64,000 bases of DNA from Alteriqipengyuania bathyomarina_B (lineage in GTDB: Bacteria > Pseudomonadota > Alphaproteobacteria > Sphingomonadales > Sphingomonadaceae). Below, one piece after another: positions 1-8,927 of this stretch. The notes below the pieces were generated by a model. It was not told where the DNA came from. It saw only the letters and a list, made by a program, of their open reading frames with translations, and did not search any database. Numbering within the stretch: position 1 is the first letter of the stretch; each line of letters starts with the position of its first letter. The stretch is from NCBI RefSeq assembly GCF_038594605.1, contig NZ_JBCFZM010000002.1:682001-746000 (forward strand), in the 5' to 3' direction. The position numbers and the translations under genes are program-made.

Positions 1-964
1 CGTTCGTGTCGGGGTTCATCGCTGTCTCTCCAAGCTTCTTGAACTGGTCTTCCTCGACCAGCGTATTGGCGGGATCGTCGACATGGCCTTCGGGATCGAT
101 ATGGATCAGCACCTCCGCATCGGGGAATTCGGCGTGCAGATCCTGTTCGACCCGTTCGATAATGTCGTGAGCCTTCTCAACGGTATAGTCGCCCGGAAGG
201 TCCACATGGAATTGCACGAAGTCGATTCCGCCACTGGTACGCGTCCGCAGATCGTGCAGCCGCGACAGCTCCGGATGGCGCGCAGCCACCGCGACAAAGC
301 GCCGCCGCTTGTCCTCGGGCCATTCGCGATCCATCAGGTGGTCGATCGCCTCGGCCCCGGCGCGCCATGCGCCCCACAGCAGCCATGCAGCGATGGCGAG
401 GCCGAACAGCGGGTCGGCCCCGGCGACGCCGACATAGCGATCGAGCACCAGCGCCACGATCACCGCCAGATTAAGCAGCAGATCGGACTGGTAGTGAACA
501 TGATCGGCATGGATCGCGACCGACCGCGTGCGCGCGATGACGAAGCGCTGGTAGGCGAGTAGCGCGAAGGTCGCGAGAATCGCGATCACGCTGACGACGA
601 TGCCTTCCTGCGCGGCGGCCACGCGCTCGCCCCCGATCAGCGCCTGGCCTGAGCGCATGGCGATGCCGGTGGCGGAGACCGCGATCAGCATCACCTGGAA
701 TATCGCCGCCAGTGCCTCCGCCTTCCCGTGGCCGAAGCGGTGGGTGCGGTCCGCCGGCCGCGCGGCGATGATCACCCCGGTCAGCGTGGCAAGGCTGGCC
801 ACGAGGTCGAGCGCGCTGTCGGCCAGGCTGCCGAGCAGCGCCATCGAATCGGTCTGCCACACGGCCCACAGCTTGAGCCCGACCAGCAGCATCGCGGTGG
901 CAATGGAGGCGAACGCGGCGCTCCGCCCGAGGATCGCCCTGTCGCTCGCCGCGCCGTTCCTCAT
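1..964 (-). CDS. Cation diffusion facilitator (CDF) transporter, 3' end cut by window edge
   Basis: Reading down from an ATG at 964 gives at least 321 residues with no stop before the edge. The first two thirds hold hydrophobic segments, including one with an HADHVHYQSD stretch that matches the HxxxD-type metal site in the CDF membrane domain. A hydrophilic C-terminal domain follows, containing FVQFHVDLPGDYTVEKAHDI, the usual cytoplasmic ferredoxin-like fold of CDF proteins. The family exports Zn, Fe, Co or Cd by proton antiport at the inner membrane; which metal is used cannot be told here. The start overlaps the pdxH stop as ATGA, so the two are probably translationally coupled. An acidic tail continues past position 1. 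Confidence 0.9.
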   Translation of the reverse strand, partial: MRNGAASDRAILGRSAAFASIATAMLLVGLKLWAVWQTDSMALLGSLADSALDLVASLATLTGVIIAARPADRTHRFGHGKAEALAAIFQVMLIAVSATGIAMRSGQALIGGERVAAAQEGIVVSVIAILATFALLAYQRFVIARTRSVAIHADHVHYQSDLLLNLAVIVALVLDRYVGVAGADPLFGLAIAAWLLWGAWRAGAEAIDHLMDREWPEDKRRRFVAVAARHPELSRLHDLRTRTSGGIDFVQFHVDLPGDYTVEKAHDIIERVEQDLHAEFPDAEVLIHIDPEGHVDDPANTLVEEDQFKKLGETAMNPDTN

Positions 965-1590
965 GGATACAGCAGCGTGCTGGTCCAGCCATCGCCGCCG
1001 TCACCAACCTTGCGCACGAAAAGCCGCCGGTCGTGCAAACGGTTCTCCCGGTCGAGCCAGAATTCGATCCGCTCGGGCGCCAGCGTGAAGCCGGTCCAGT
1101 GGGGCGGACGCTCGACCTCGCCCCCGGCGAAGCGTTCCTCGGCGGCACGATAGCGCTCCACGAAGGTGGCCCTCTCATCGAGCGGGCGCGACTGGTCGGA
1201 CGCGACCGCGCCCAGCTGCGCAGCGCGCGAACGCGAGTGGAAATATTCGTCCGCGACCTCGTCCGCCACCTGGCTCAGCGGGCCCTCGATACGGATCTGG
1301 CGGCGCAGGCTCTTCCAGTGAAACAGCAGCGCGGCGCGCGCATTCGCGCGGATTTCCTCGCCCTTGCGGCTCTGCGCATTGGTATAGAAGGTGAACCCTT
1401 CCGGCCCATGGCTTTTGAGCAGCACCATCCGGACCGAGGGGAAGCCATCGGGCGTCGCGGTCGCCAGCGCCATCGCGTTGCCGTCAGCGGGCTCGGCCTC
1501 GCGCGCCTCGGCAAACCATCTGGCGCACAGGCCCATCGGATCGTCGGTCGGCAGCGCGCTTGCGGTGGGGGTCGGCTCATGTTCGCTCAT
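961..1590 (-). CDS. pdxH: Pyridoxamine 5'-phosphate oxidase PdxH
   Basis: This 209-residue protein is full length for the family. It should oxidise pyridoxine or pyridoxamine 5'-phosphate to pyridoxal 5'-phosphate with FMN and oxygen in the cytoplasm (vitamin B6 salvage and final synthesis). Family signatures are the N-terminal MALATATPDGFPSVRMVLLK segment, the FYTNAQSRKGEE FMN-phosphate loop, the FHWKSLRRQIRIEG strand and the C-terminal WLDRENRLHDR motif. The very end reads LLYP where many homologues have RLAP or RLSP. The ATG at 1590 begins MSEHEPTPT. Its stop overlaps the start of the CDF transporter by four bases; manC is divergent. Confidence 0.95.
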   Translation of the reverse strand: MSEHEPTPTASALPTDDPMGLCARWFAEAREAEPADGNAMALATATPDGFPSVRMVLLKSHGPEGFTFYTNAQSRKGEEIRANARAALLFHWKSLRRQIRIEGPLSQVADEVADEYFHSRSRAAQLGAVASDQSRPLDERATFVERYRAAEERFAGGEVERPPHWTGFTLAPERIEFWLDRENRLHDRRLFVRKVGDGGDGWTSTLLYP

Positions 1591-1669
1591 GCCGATCTCC
1601 TAGCCCCGGCGCGAGACGTGGGCAATTAGGGCATTCAATTTGCGCCTCCCGCTCGCTAGAGCAGCCGCC

Positions 1670-2686
1670 ATGACGGGGACCATCCAGCCAGTAATCCTGT
1701 GCGGCGGCGGAGGCACGCGCCTGTGGCCGCGCAGCCGTCGCGCCAAGCCCAAGCCGTTCCTGCCGCTGCTCGGCGAGCGGACGCTGTTTCAAAAAGCGAT
1801 GGACCGCGTGGGCGATGCGCAGCTGTTCGCCCCGCCGATGGTGGTCGCAGGTGAAGCGCATGTCCCGCTGGTGCTCGAACAGGGTGGCGACACGCTGTCG
1901 ATCATTGCCGAGCCGATGGGCCGCAACACCGCCCCCGCCATCGCGCTGGCCGCCCTGCGCGCGCGCGAGGGCAGCGTGCTGCTGATCTGTCCCAGCGATC
2001 ATCACATCGCCGACGAAGCCGCCTTTCGCGAATCGGCGCAGGCCGCGGCGCGGCTGGCGCAGGATGGCTATCTGGTCGCCTTCGGGATCGAGGCGGTCAG
2101 TCCGCATACCGGCTATGGCTACCTGCGGCGCGGCGCGGCGCTGCCCGGCGGCTATGCGCTCGACGCGTTCGTCGAGAAGCCCGACCTCGAAACCGCGCAA
2201 GGCTTCCTTGCCGACGGGCGTCACAGCTGGAACGGCGGCATCTTCGCCTTCGGGCGCGAACGCCTGCTGGATGAACTGCGCACGCATCGGCCCGAAATGG
2301 CGCGACTGTGCGAGGCGGCGGTGGCGCAAGGCGCGCAGGACGGCGCGGTGTTCCGTCCGGCGCAGGCGCCTTTCGCCGAGATCGAGGGCGAATCGATCGA
2401 CTATGCGGTGATGGAAAACACGACACGCGCCGCGATGGTGCCGGTGTCCATGGGCTGGTCCGACATCGGCAACTGGGACGCCCTGCGCGAAGCGCGCGGC
2501 GGGGCCTCTACCGGCCCGCACGAACTGCGCGACTGCACCAACGTGATGGTCGATAGCGACGGGCCGCGCGTCTGCGTCGTGGGCATGGAAGACGTGATCG
2601 TGGTGGTCGACGGGGACGATATCCTGGTCACCAGCGCCCGGCGCGCGCAGGATGTCGGCAAGCTCGACGGCGTGTCGCGTCCGTGA
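1670..2686 (+). CDS. manC: Mannose-1-phosphate guanylyltransferase (short ManC)
   Basis: This 338-residue enzyme makes GDP-mannose from GTP and mannose 1-phosphate for surface polysaccharides or glycolipids. Residues 8-29 carry the nucleotidyltransferase signature (VILCGGGGTRLWPRSR then KPKPF), followed by RNTAPAIALAA, FVEKPD and WNGGIFAF. It ends after the pyrophosphorylase and left-handed-helix part and lacks the C-terminal isomerase domain of long ManC/AlgA proteins. The isomerase is instead supplied by the next gene, whose GTG start overlaps this stop (GTGA). I chose the ATG at 1670; an in-frame TTG at 1640 would add ten residues without family support. Confidence 0.93.
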   Translation: MTGTIQPVILCGGGGTRLWPRSRRAKPKPFLPLLGERTLFQKAMDRVGDAQLFAPPMVVAGEAHVPLVLEQGGDTLSIIAEPMGRNTAPAIALAALRAREGSVLLICPSDHHIADEAAFRESAQAAARLAQDGYLVAFGIEAVSPHTGYGYLRRGAALPGGYALDAFVEKPDLETAQGFLADGRHSWNGGIFAFGRERLLDELRTHRPEMARLCEAAVAQGAQDGAVFRPAQAPFAEIEGESIDYAVMENTTRAAMVPVSMGWSDIGNWDALREARGGASTGPHELRDCTNVMVDSDGPRVCVVGMEDVIVVVDGDDILVTSARRAQDVGKLDGVSRP

Positions 2687-3483
2687 GGCAGCTGCCGACC
2701 CATCTCGTGCAGAAGGTCTGGGGCCGACACACCCCGCCCCCGCCCTTCGTCAATCCGGGCGCGGAGCCGCTGGGCGAGATCTGGTTCGATCCGCCACCCG
2801 AAATGGCGCGCCTACTGGTCAAGTTCATCTTCACCGATGCCGCGCTCAGCGTGCAGGTCCACCCCGACGATGCCCATGCGCCCGAGGGCAAGCGCGGCAA
2901 GAACGAATGCTGGTACATCCTCGATGCCGAGCCGGGCGCGAGGATTGCGGTCGGGCTCAACCGCGAGATGGGCGTCGAAGACCTGCGCGCCGCCGCGCTC
3001 GACGGGTCGATCGAGGATGCGCTGCACACGATCGAGGTGGCGCCGGGCGATTTCTTCTCGATCCCCGCAGGCACGATCCATGCGATCGGCGCGGGCATCA
3101 GCCTGCTGGAGGTCCAGCAGAACAGCGACATCACCTATCGCCTCTACGATTACGGCCGCCCGCGCGAGCTACATCTGGAGGATGCGCTGCGGGTTGCGAA
3201 GCGCTGTCGCTACGACCCCGCGCTGCAATCGGGCGCGTCTGCATCGGGCTATGACGAACTGATCGACGGGCCGTATTTCCGGCTTGCGGTGCTTGGCGGC
3301 GGTGGCGCCGTCCCCGCGGGGCGCTTCGCGGGAGACGCCTTGCTGCTGCCGCTGGCCGAAGGCGTCACGCTGGGCGAGACCCCGCTCCCCGTTGGCAGCT
3401 GCACGCTGGCGCACGGCGTTGCGGGGCTGGCCCTGAGCGAGGATGCGCGGCTGATGCTGGTCGAGGATACTGCGCGCGGTTAG
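2683..3483 (+). CDS. manA: Class I mannose-6-phosphate isomerase
   Basis: This 266-residue type I phosphomannose isomerase interconverts fructose 6-phosphate and mannose 6-phosphate and is zinc dependent. Visible motifs are VQVHPDD and GKNECWYIL (zinc ligands and active site), PAGTIHAIG and YRLYDYGR. The length matches the short bacterial form. Translation starts at GTG 2683, four bases inside the end of manC, so the pair forms a coupled unit covering two of the three steps from fructose 6-phosphate to GDP-mannose. The phosphomannomutase step is not in this window. It converges with the DUF354 gene, leaving a 6-base gap. Confidence 0.93.
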   Translation: MRQLPTHLVQKVWGRHTPPPPFVNPGAEPLGEIWFDPPPEMARLLVKFIFTDAALSVQVHPDDAHAPEGKRGKNECWYILDAEPGARIAVGLNREMGVEDLRAAALDGSIEDALHTIEVAPGDFFSIPAGTIHAIGAGISLLEVQQNSDITYRLYDYGRPRELHLEDALRVAKRCRYDPALQSGASASGYDELIDGPYFRLAVLGGGGAVPAGRFAGDALLLPLAEGVTLGETPLPVGSCTLAHGVAGLALSEDARLMLVEDTARG

Positions 3484-3489
3484 CCGCGC

Positions 3490-4518
3490 TCAGCGCGCCG
3501 CGTCGCGGATTGCGTCGGCGATATAGCCCGCCAGGTTGGGTCGATCCGCGATATAGGCATCGCGCGCGGTCCTCACTTCTTCACGTCGCCGCTCGCCCAG
3601 CATATCCTCGACCGCCGCACTCAATGCGCCGATCCCCGGCTGCCGCAGCGCCGTCAGCATGCCGTGCGCCGCCAGCTCTCGCGTCGTGCCGGGATGGTCG
3701 GCCCCGTCGTAGATTGCAGGCACGCCGAGGAACGCCGCCTCGTGCGCCATCGTCGCGCTTTCGCCCACATAGAGGTGGCAGTGCGCCATCACGTGATGCA
3801 GCGCGCTACGCTCCCCGCGATAGAGGTGTCGGTCGAGATGCGCGGGCAACGCACGCTCGGTCGAGATATGGACGGTGCCGCGCGCCGACAGCATTTCGAC
3901 CAGCGCCGAGAGATCCTCGTCCGACCAACCCGACTTGCCCAGATCGTGGTTTGCGCCCCAGCCGACGGTGCGCAGGAAAAAGTTCTGCTCCCCTTCGACC
4001 CAGCCATTGGCACGCGCCACATCCGCGTCGCCACGGAAATTCTCGGGGTGGAAGTAGGACAGCTCCTTCACGCCGGGGAAGCGCGTCGTGCGCCCCTCGG
4101 GCACCGGCCCAGCATAGGGTTCGGGCACATAGAGGCGGGTGATGAAGGGCCAGGTCAGGCGGGTCTGCAGGCTGGCGGTGTCCGCCGCATAGAAGCTGAC
4201 CGAGGGGATGCCGGTCAGCTTGCCGACATGGGCGATCGCGACCCCGCCGAAGCCGACCATCACATCGGGCCGGAAGCGGCGCGCCATGCGCAAAATCGCG
4301 GCGTCGCGCAGTACCAGCTCTCGCGCCAGTCCGACCGTACCCTTGCCCGCCTTCGATGCCACCTCGTGCGGCAGGCCGAATTCGTCGAGCAGCGCGCAGG
4401 CCACGTCTTTCTCGCGCGAAGCGATGCGAACCTCGGCGCCTGCATCCATCAGCCGGGCGAGCGGGTGGCGGAAGAACAGCACGTCGGCGGGATGGACGAT
4501 GTCGACGAGGACTTTCAT
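3490..4518 (-). CDS. DUF354 family protein (GT-B fold, possible glycosyltransferase or epimerase)
   Basis: This 342-residue protein starts MKVLVDIVHPADVLFFRHPL, with the nucleotide-fold opening and HPADV motif typical of DUF354. A C-terminal GES-x-TMAHEAAFLGVPAI segment matches the sugar-nucleotide site of GT-B proteins such as WecB and MurG. There is no signal peptide or clear membrane segment. DUF354 proteins are found in polysaccharide loci of archaea and bacteria, but I know of no defined reaction. Its position beside manC-manA and within 7 kb of wecB-wecC fits a role in surface glycan synthesis, which is inference. I use the ATG at 4518; the longer open frame up to 4653 has no family-like sequence. 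Confidence 0.75.
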   Translation of the reverse strand: MKVLVDIVHPADVLFFRHPLARLMDAGAEVRIASREKDVACALLDEFGLPHEVASKAGKGTVGLARELVLRDAAILRMARRFRPDVMVGFGGVAIAHVGKLTGIPSVSFYAADTASLQTRLTWPFITRLYVPEPYAGPVPEGRTTRFPGVKELSYFHPENFRGDADVARANGWVEGEQNFFLRTVGWGANHDLGKSGWSDEDLSALVEMLSARGTVHISTERALPAHLDRHLYRGERSALHHVMAHCHLYVGESATMAHEAAFLGVPAIYDGADHPGTTRELAAHGMLTALRQPGIGALSAAVEDMLGERRREEVRTARDAYIADRPNLAGYIADAIRDAAR

Positions 4519-4669
4519 GCCCCTGTCCTGAGCATCCCCGGGCCCCGCGCGCAATCGCCTGGCGGGGGCTGTTCCCCGCCCTCTCGCGAAAATGCAGTCC
4601 GATCGGGCAACAGCATCAATATGGTGAAGCGCCTTGCGCGGGGGGCCTGCCAATTCTAGCTAGCAGGTG

Positions 4670-5653
4670 ATGGCGGATCCTTATGACATTCTCGGCGTCG
4701 GGCGCTCCGCATCCGAACAGCAGATCAAAAGCGCGTATCGCACGCTGGCAAAAGAGCTGCATCCGGACCGCAACAAGGACAAACCCGACGCGGCCGAGCG
4801 ATTTTCGGACATCACCAAGGCTTACGACCTGCTGTCCGACAAGAAGCAGCGGGCGCGCTACGACCGGGGCGAGATCGATCTCGAAGGCAACCCGACGAAC
4901 CCCTTCGCGGGGGCCGGAGCGGGGGGAGGTGCCGGATATGCCGGCGGGCGCGGGTCAGCAGGCGGCTATTCGAACCAGGGCTTTGGCGGCGAGGAAGTGG
5001 ATCTTGGCGATCTGTTCGAAGGCCTGTTCGGCGGCGGTCGTGCTGGCGGGATGGGTGGCGGACCGCGCGGTGGCCCCGGTGGTATGGGCGGTGGGATGGG
5101 CGGCGGCTTCGGTCGCGGCGCACCCCCTCCGCGCAAGGGAGCGGACACTGCCTATCGGCTGGTCGTACCCTTCATCGACGCTGCCCGGCTGAGCGAACAG
5201 CGGATCACGCTGTCCGACGGCAAGACGATCGACCTCAAGCTGCCCGCTGGGGTGGAGAGCGGCACGCAAATGCGGCTGCGCGGCAAGGGCGAACGGGGCC
5301 CCGGCGGGGCGGGCGATGCGCTGGTGACGATCGAAATCGACCGTCATGCCTTCTTCGAACGCGATGGGGACCGGGTGCGGCTCGACCTGCCGATCACGCT
5401 GACGGAGGCCGTCAATGGCGGCAAGGTGCGCGTGCCGACGGTCGATGGGCCGGTGATGCTGACGATCAAGCCCGGCACTTCAGGGGGCACCACGATGCGC
5501 CTCGCGGGGAAGGGATTTTCGCGCAAAGGTGGTGGACGCGGCGACCAGCTGGTGACGATCCAGATCGTTCTGCCGGACGATATCGGCCCGCTGAGCAAGG
5601 CGCTCGAAGGGTGGACGGACAACACGAATCCGCGCGCCAATCTGGGCACCTGA
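4670..5653 (+). CDS. cbpA: DnaJ C-terminal domain protein, CbpA type
   Basis: This 327-residue J-domain co-chaperone would stimulate the DnaK ATPase. The J domain (about 1-70) contains HPD at residues 31-33. A long Gly/Met-rich linker (about 80-150) follows, then two C-terminal substrate-binding beta domains starting near DTAYRLVVPF. The four CxxCxGxG zinc repeats of true DnaJ are absent, which defines the CbpA/DjlA-like class. A GTG at 4667 lies directly before the ATG; MADPYDILGV from the ATG matches the family. The BrkB gene follows after seven bases on the same strand. Confidence 0.9.
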   Translation: MADPYDILGVGRSASEQQIKSAYRTLAKELHPDRNKDKPDAAERFSDITKAYDLLSDKKQRARYDRGEIDLEGNPTNPFAGAGAGGGAGYAGGRGSAGGYSNQGFGGEEVDLGDLFEGLFGGGRAGGMGGGPRGGPGGMGGGMGGGFGRGAPPPRKGADTAYRLVVPFIDAARLSEQRITLSDGKTIDLKLPAGVESGTQMRLRGKGERGPGGAGDALVTIEIDRHAFFERDGDRVRLDLPITLTEAVNGGKVRVPTVDGPVMLTIKPGTSGGTTMRLAGKGFSRKGGGRGDQLVTIQIVLPDDIGPLSKALEGWTDNTNPRANLGT

Positions 5654-5660
5654 CCTGCCG

Positions 5661-6695
5661 ATGCGCCGCATCATCCCTCGCTTGAAACGGGCACTGCCCG
5701 ACCGCGAATCGCGACAGATACACTCGCTCACACCGGAAGACCGGCGGCGCGAAGCGCTGTCCATCCGCAGCGGCGCGGCGCGGCCACTGCCCGCCCACAT
5801 CAAATCCTACGAAGTCGGACGCAGGGTGGTGGTCGGGACGTTCAACGACGGATTTCTCTACGCCGGAAACCTCGCCTACATGTCGATGCTGGCGATCTTC
5901 CCCTTCTTCATCACCGCCACCGCGATCTTTGCCGCACTGGGCGAGGGGAACGAGCGTGCGGCCACGATCAACGCCCTGCTGCTCGCGATGCCGCCAGTGG
6001 TGGCCGATGTGATCGAGCCGGTCGCGCGCAGTGTGATCGATGCGCGGCAGGGCTGGCTATTATGGGCAGGCGGGGCGATCGGGCTGTGGACCGTGGGCAG
6101 TCTGATCGAGACGATCCGCGATCTGCTGCGCCGGGCCTACGGCACCGAAGCGACGCAGGCCTTCTGGCGCTATCGCCTCGCGTCCACCGCGATGATCATC
6201 GGCGCGGTGATCCTGCTGATGCTCTCGCTGATCGCGCAGGTCATGATTGGCACCGCGCAACAGGTGATCGAGGCGTATTTCCCGCTGCTCAGCGATGCGC
6301 TCGACAAGCTCGCGCTGGCGCGATTCGTGCCCGGCTTCGGACTGTTCGGATCGATCTACGCGCTGTTCTACATCCTCACGCCGGGCCCCTATCGCCGCAA
6401 ACGCTACCCCAAATGGCCTGGCGCGGTGGCAACGACATTGTGGTGGGTGGGCGTAACCGTCGCCCTGCCGCCGGTGCTGCGCAGCTTCTTCGCCTACAGC
6501 CTCACCTACGGTTCGCTCGCCGGGATCATCATAACGCTGCTGTTTTTCTGGCTGGTGGGCCTCGGCCTCGTTATCGGTGCGCAACTGAACGCGGCGCTTG
6601 CCGAAACGCCGGAGGAGGAACGCCTCAGTCGGCTCGGCGGCGGGGAACCGCGCATCGCGCCAGAAGCTCTCGCTTACGAAAGGAAAGATCCATGA
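5661..6695 (+). CDS. YihY/virulence factor BrkB family membrane protein (first copy)
   Basis: This 344-residue inner-membrane protein has about six hydrophobic segments between residues 55 and 315 and a hydrophilic N-terminal part of about 45 residues. Family features include GFLYAGNLAYMSMLAIFPFF near residue 70 and the late SLTYGSLAGIIITLLFFWL segment. The family was once annotated as ribonuclease BN in error, and its real role is unknown. Its stop overlaps the fabI start as ATGA, so fabI translation is probably coupled to it. A second, shorter paralogue lies at 45.9-46.7 kb. Confidence 0.88.
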   Translation: MRRIIPRLKRALPDRESRQIHSLTPEDRRREALSIRSGAARPLPAHIKSYEVGRRVVVGTFNDGFLYAGNLAYMSMLAIFPFFITATAIFAALGEGNERAATINALLLAMPPVVADVIEPVARSVIDARQGWLLWAGGAIGLWTVGSLIETIRDLLRRAYGTEATQAFWRYRLASTAMIIGAVILLMLSLIAQVMIGTAQQVIEAYFPLLSDALDKLALARFVPGFGLFGSIYALFYILTPGPYRRKRYPKWPGAVATTLWWVGVTVALPPVLRSFFAYSLTYGSLAGIIITLLFFWLVGLGLVIGAQLNAALAETPEEERLSRLGGGEPRIAPEALAYERKDP

Positions 6696-7516
6696 CCGGT
6701 CTTATGGAAGGCAAACGCGGCCTCATCATGGGCCTCGCCAACGACAAGTCCCTCGCCTGGGGGATCGCGAAGAAGCTGGCCGAGCACGGCGCGCAGCTGG
6801 CCTTCACCTATCAGGGCGAAGCGCTGGAGAAGCGTGTGCGACCGCTGGCCGACCAGCTGGGATCGGACATCGTGATCCCCTGCGATGTGAGCGACATGGA
6901 CAAGCTCGACGCAGCCTTCGATGCGCTGAAGGAACGCTGGGACGGCCTCGATTTCGTGGTCCACGCGATCGGCTTTTCGGACAAGAACGAGCTGCGCGGG
7001 AAGTATCTCGATACCAGCCTCGACAATTTCCTGATGACAATGAACATCTCGGCCTACAGCCTGGTCGCTGTGGCCAAGCGCGCGGCGGCGATGATGCCGC
7101 CCAAGGCAGAGGACGGGACAGGAGGCGGATCGATCCTGACGCTGACCTATTATGGCGCGGAAAAAGTCATCCCGCATTACAACGTGATGGGTGTCGCCAA
7201 GGCCGCGCTGGAAACGAGCGTGCAGTATCTCGCCAACGACCTGGGGCCGGCCAACATCCGCGTCAACGCGATCAGCGCAGGCCCGATCAAGACACTCGCC
7301 GCGAGCGGGATCGGCGATTTCCGTTACATCCTGAAGTGGAACGAGCTGAATTCGCCGCTGCGCCGCAACGTGACGATCGACGATGTCGGGGGATCAGGCC
7401 TCTATTTCCTGTCCGACCTCTCTGCCGGGGTGACAGGCGAGGTGCACCATGTCGACGCGGGCTACCACGTCGTGGGCATGAAGCAGGAAGACGCGCCCGA
7501 TATCGCGCTGGACTGA
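6692..7516 (+). CDS. fabI: Enoyl-[acyl-carrier-protein] reductase FabI
   Basis: This 274-residue short-chain dehydrogenase catalyses the last, NADH-dependent step of each fatty-acid elongation cycle. It has the FabI-specific opening GKRGLIMGLANDKSLAWGIA and the active-site block LTYYGAEKVIPHYNVMGVAK. By alignment to E. coli FabI, Tyr153, Tyr163 and Lys170 take the places of Tyr146, Tyr156 and Lys163. The ATG lies in the stop of the BrkB gene, and AAAGGAAAG upstream is a good ribosome site. It converges on wecC with only three bases between the stops. The full catalytic set makes this the functional enoyl reductase. Confidence 0.95.
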   Translation: MTGLMEGKRGLIMGLANDKSLAWGIAKKLAEHGAQLAFTYQGEALEKRVRPLADQLGSDIVIPCDVSDMDKLDAAFDALKERWDGLDFVVHAIGFSDKNELRGKYLDTSLDNFLMTMNISAYSLVAVAKRAAAMMPPKAEDGTGGGSILTLTYYGAEKVIPHYNVMGVAKAALETSVQYLANDLGPANIRVNAISAGPIKTLAASGIGDFRYILKWNELNSPLRRNVTIDDVGGSGLYFLSDLSAGVTGEVHHVDAGYHVVGMKQEDAPDIALD

Positions 7517-7519
7517 GGC

Positions 7520-8818
7520 CTAGCTCGCGAGGCGCAGCGGGGCGCGGCCATCGCGGTCGCCATCGCCTCCCCATGCCCCGCGCGTGTCGTAGACCACGGC
7601 ATTGCGACGTTCCTCTGCCGGGATGGAGCGGAACAGGTCATGGTCGACCAGCAGGATCATGATCCCGCAGGTTTCCAGCGCGGTGTCGATATCGATCAGG
7701 CGCGCCCCGGTGTCGCCGAACTCGACCGGCAGCTCGCGCGCATAGGGCTCCACAATATTGATCCGCTCGCCGAACCGGCGCGCCAGCCGCGCGGCGATGA
7801 AGCGCGCGGGGCTTTCGCGGAAATCGTCGATATTGGGTTTGAAGGCGAGGCCGAAACAGGCGACCGGCACGCCGGGATTCTCCGCGATCAGCGCGCCCGC
7901 GCGGGTCAGCACGTGGTGCATCTTCGCATCGTTCACCTCGCGCGCGGTGCGGATCACGCGCGCTTCCTCGGGCGCGCCGTGGACGATGAACCAGGGGTCG
8001 ACCGCGATGCAGTGCCCGCCCACACCCGGGCCGGGTTGGAGTATGTTCACCCGCGGGTGCCGGTTGGCGAGGCGGATCACCTCCCACACGTCCAGCCCCT
8101 GCTTGTCTGCGATCATCGACAATTCGTTGGCAAAGGCGATGTTGACGTCGCGAAAGGCGTTTTCGACCAGCTTCGTCATCTCCGCCGCGCGCGCATCGGT
8201 GGTCACGCATTCGCCGCGCACGAAGCGCTTGTAGAAGGCGAGCGCCTTGCGCGCACAGCGCGGGGTGATCCCACCGACCGAGCGGTCGTTATGGACCAGT
8301 TCTTCGAGGATGCGTCCCGGCAGCACGCGTTCGGGGCAATAGGCGATGGCGATGTCGGGCGTGCCCGATGCGATTTCCGGCATCGCGAGATCGGGGCGGA
8401 GCGCCGCCAGCCGATCGCGCACCGCATGGGTGGTGCCGACCGGGCAGGTCGATTCGACGATGACCAGCGCACCGGCGCGCATCACGGGCGCGATCGCATC
8501 CGCCGCCGCCATCACATAGCCGGTGTCGGGCGTGTGTGCGCCGTCCTTCTCGAACGGGGTCGGCACCGCGATCACGTAGACGTCGGCGACCGGCATCTCA
8601 AGGCTCGCCTGCAAGGTGCCGCGCGCGACGACCGCCTGCACCAACCCGTCGAGATCGACCTCCTCGATGTGGATGTCGCCGCGATTGATCGTCTCGACCA
8701 CCGCCTGCGACGTATCGACGCCGATCACCTCGCACCCGCTGCGCGCGATGATCGCGGCGGTCGGCAGGCCGATATAGCCGAGGCCGACTACGGCGACCTT
8801 GCATGTGTCTTTGGTCAT
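7520..8818 (-). CDS. wecC: UDP-N-acetyl-D-mannosamine dehydrogenase
   Basis: This 432-residue member of the UDP-glucose/GDP-mannose dehydrogenase family oxidises UDP-ManNAc to UDP-ManNAcA with two NAD. The N-terminal Rossmann motif VVGLGYIGLPTA starts near residue 10. ESTCPVGTT is the linker motif, and GPGVGGHCIAVDPWF holds the catalytic cysteine near residue 266. The C-terminal UDP-binding part begins at CFGLAFKPNIDDFRESPA. WecC rather than Ugd is favoured by the TPFEKDGAHTPDT and NRHPRVNILQPGPGVGGHC patterns and by wecB nearby at 10.0 kb. The ATG at 8818 gives MTKDTCKVAVVG; the open frame above it lacks family sequence. It is transcribed away from the epimerase gene. Confidence 0.88.
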   Translation of the reverse strand: MTKDTCKVAVVGLGYIGLPTAAIIARSGCEVIGVDTSQAVVETINRGDIHIEEVDLDGLVQAVVARGTLQASLEMPVADVYVIAVPTPFEKDGAHTPDTGYVMAAADAIAPVMRAGALVIVESTCPVGTTHAVRDRLAALRPDLAMPEIASGTPDIAIAYCPERVLPGRILEELVHNDRSVGGITPRCARKALAFYKRFVRGECVTTDARAAEMTKLVENAFRDVNIAFANELSMIADKQGLDVWEVIRLANRHPRVNILQPGPGVGGHCIAVDPWFIVHGAPEEARVIRTAREVNDAKMHHVLTRAGALIAENPGVPVACFGLAFKPNIDDFRESPARFIAARLARRFGERINIVEPYARELPVEFGDTGARLIDIDTALETCGIMILLVDHDLFRSIPAEERRNAVVYDTRGAWGGDGDRDGRAPLRLAS

Positions 8819-8927
8819 GGGGGCGTCCTTGTCGCGCTCGAAAAGTCTCGGCCCCTTTTGCATGGCGGCGGTAAAATTTATGGTAACGGCCCGTCTGCTA
8901 GACCCCGCCACAAGCAAGGAGCCTCGT

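Noticed and set aside
8799..8927. N-terminal extension of the epimerase gene from an upstream ATG
   Set aside because: The extension overlaps wecC's start region and lacks family sequence; GTG 8928 has AAGGAG six bases before it.
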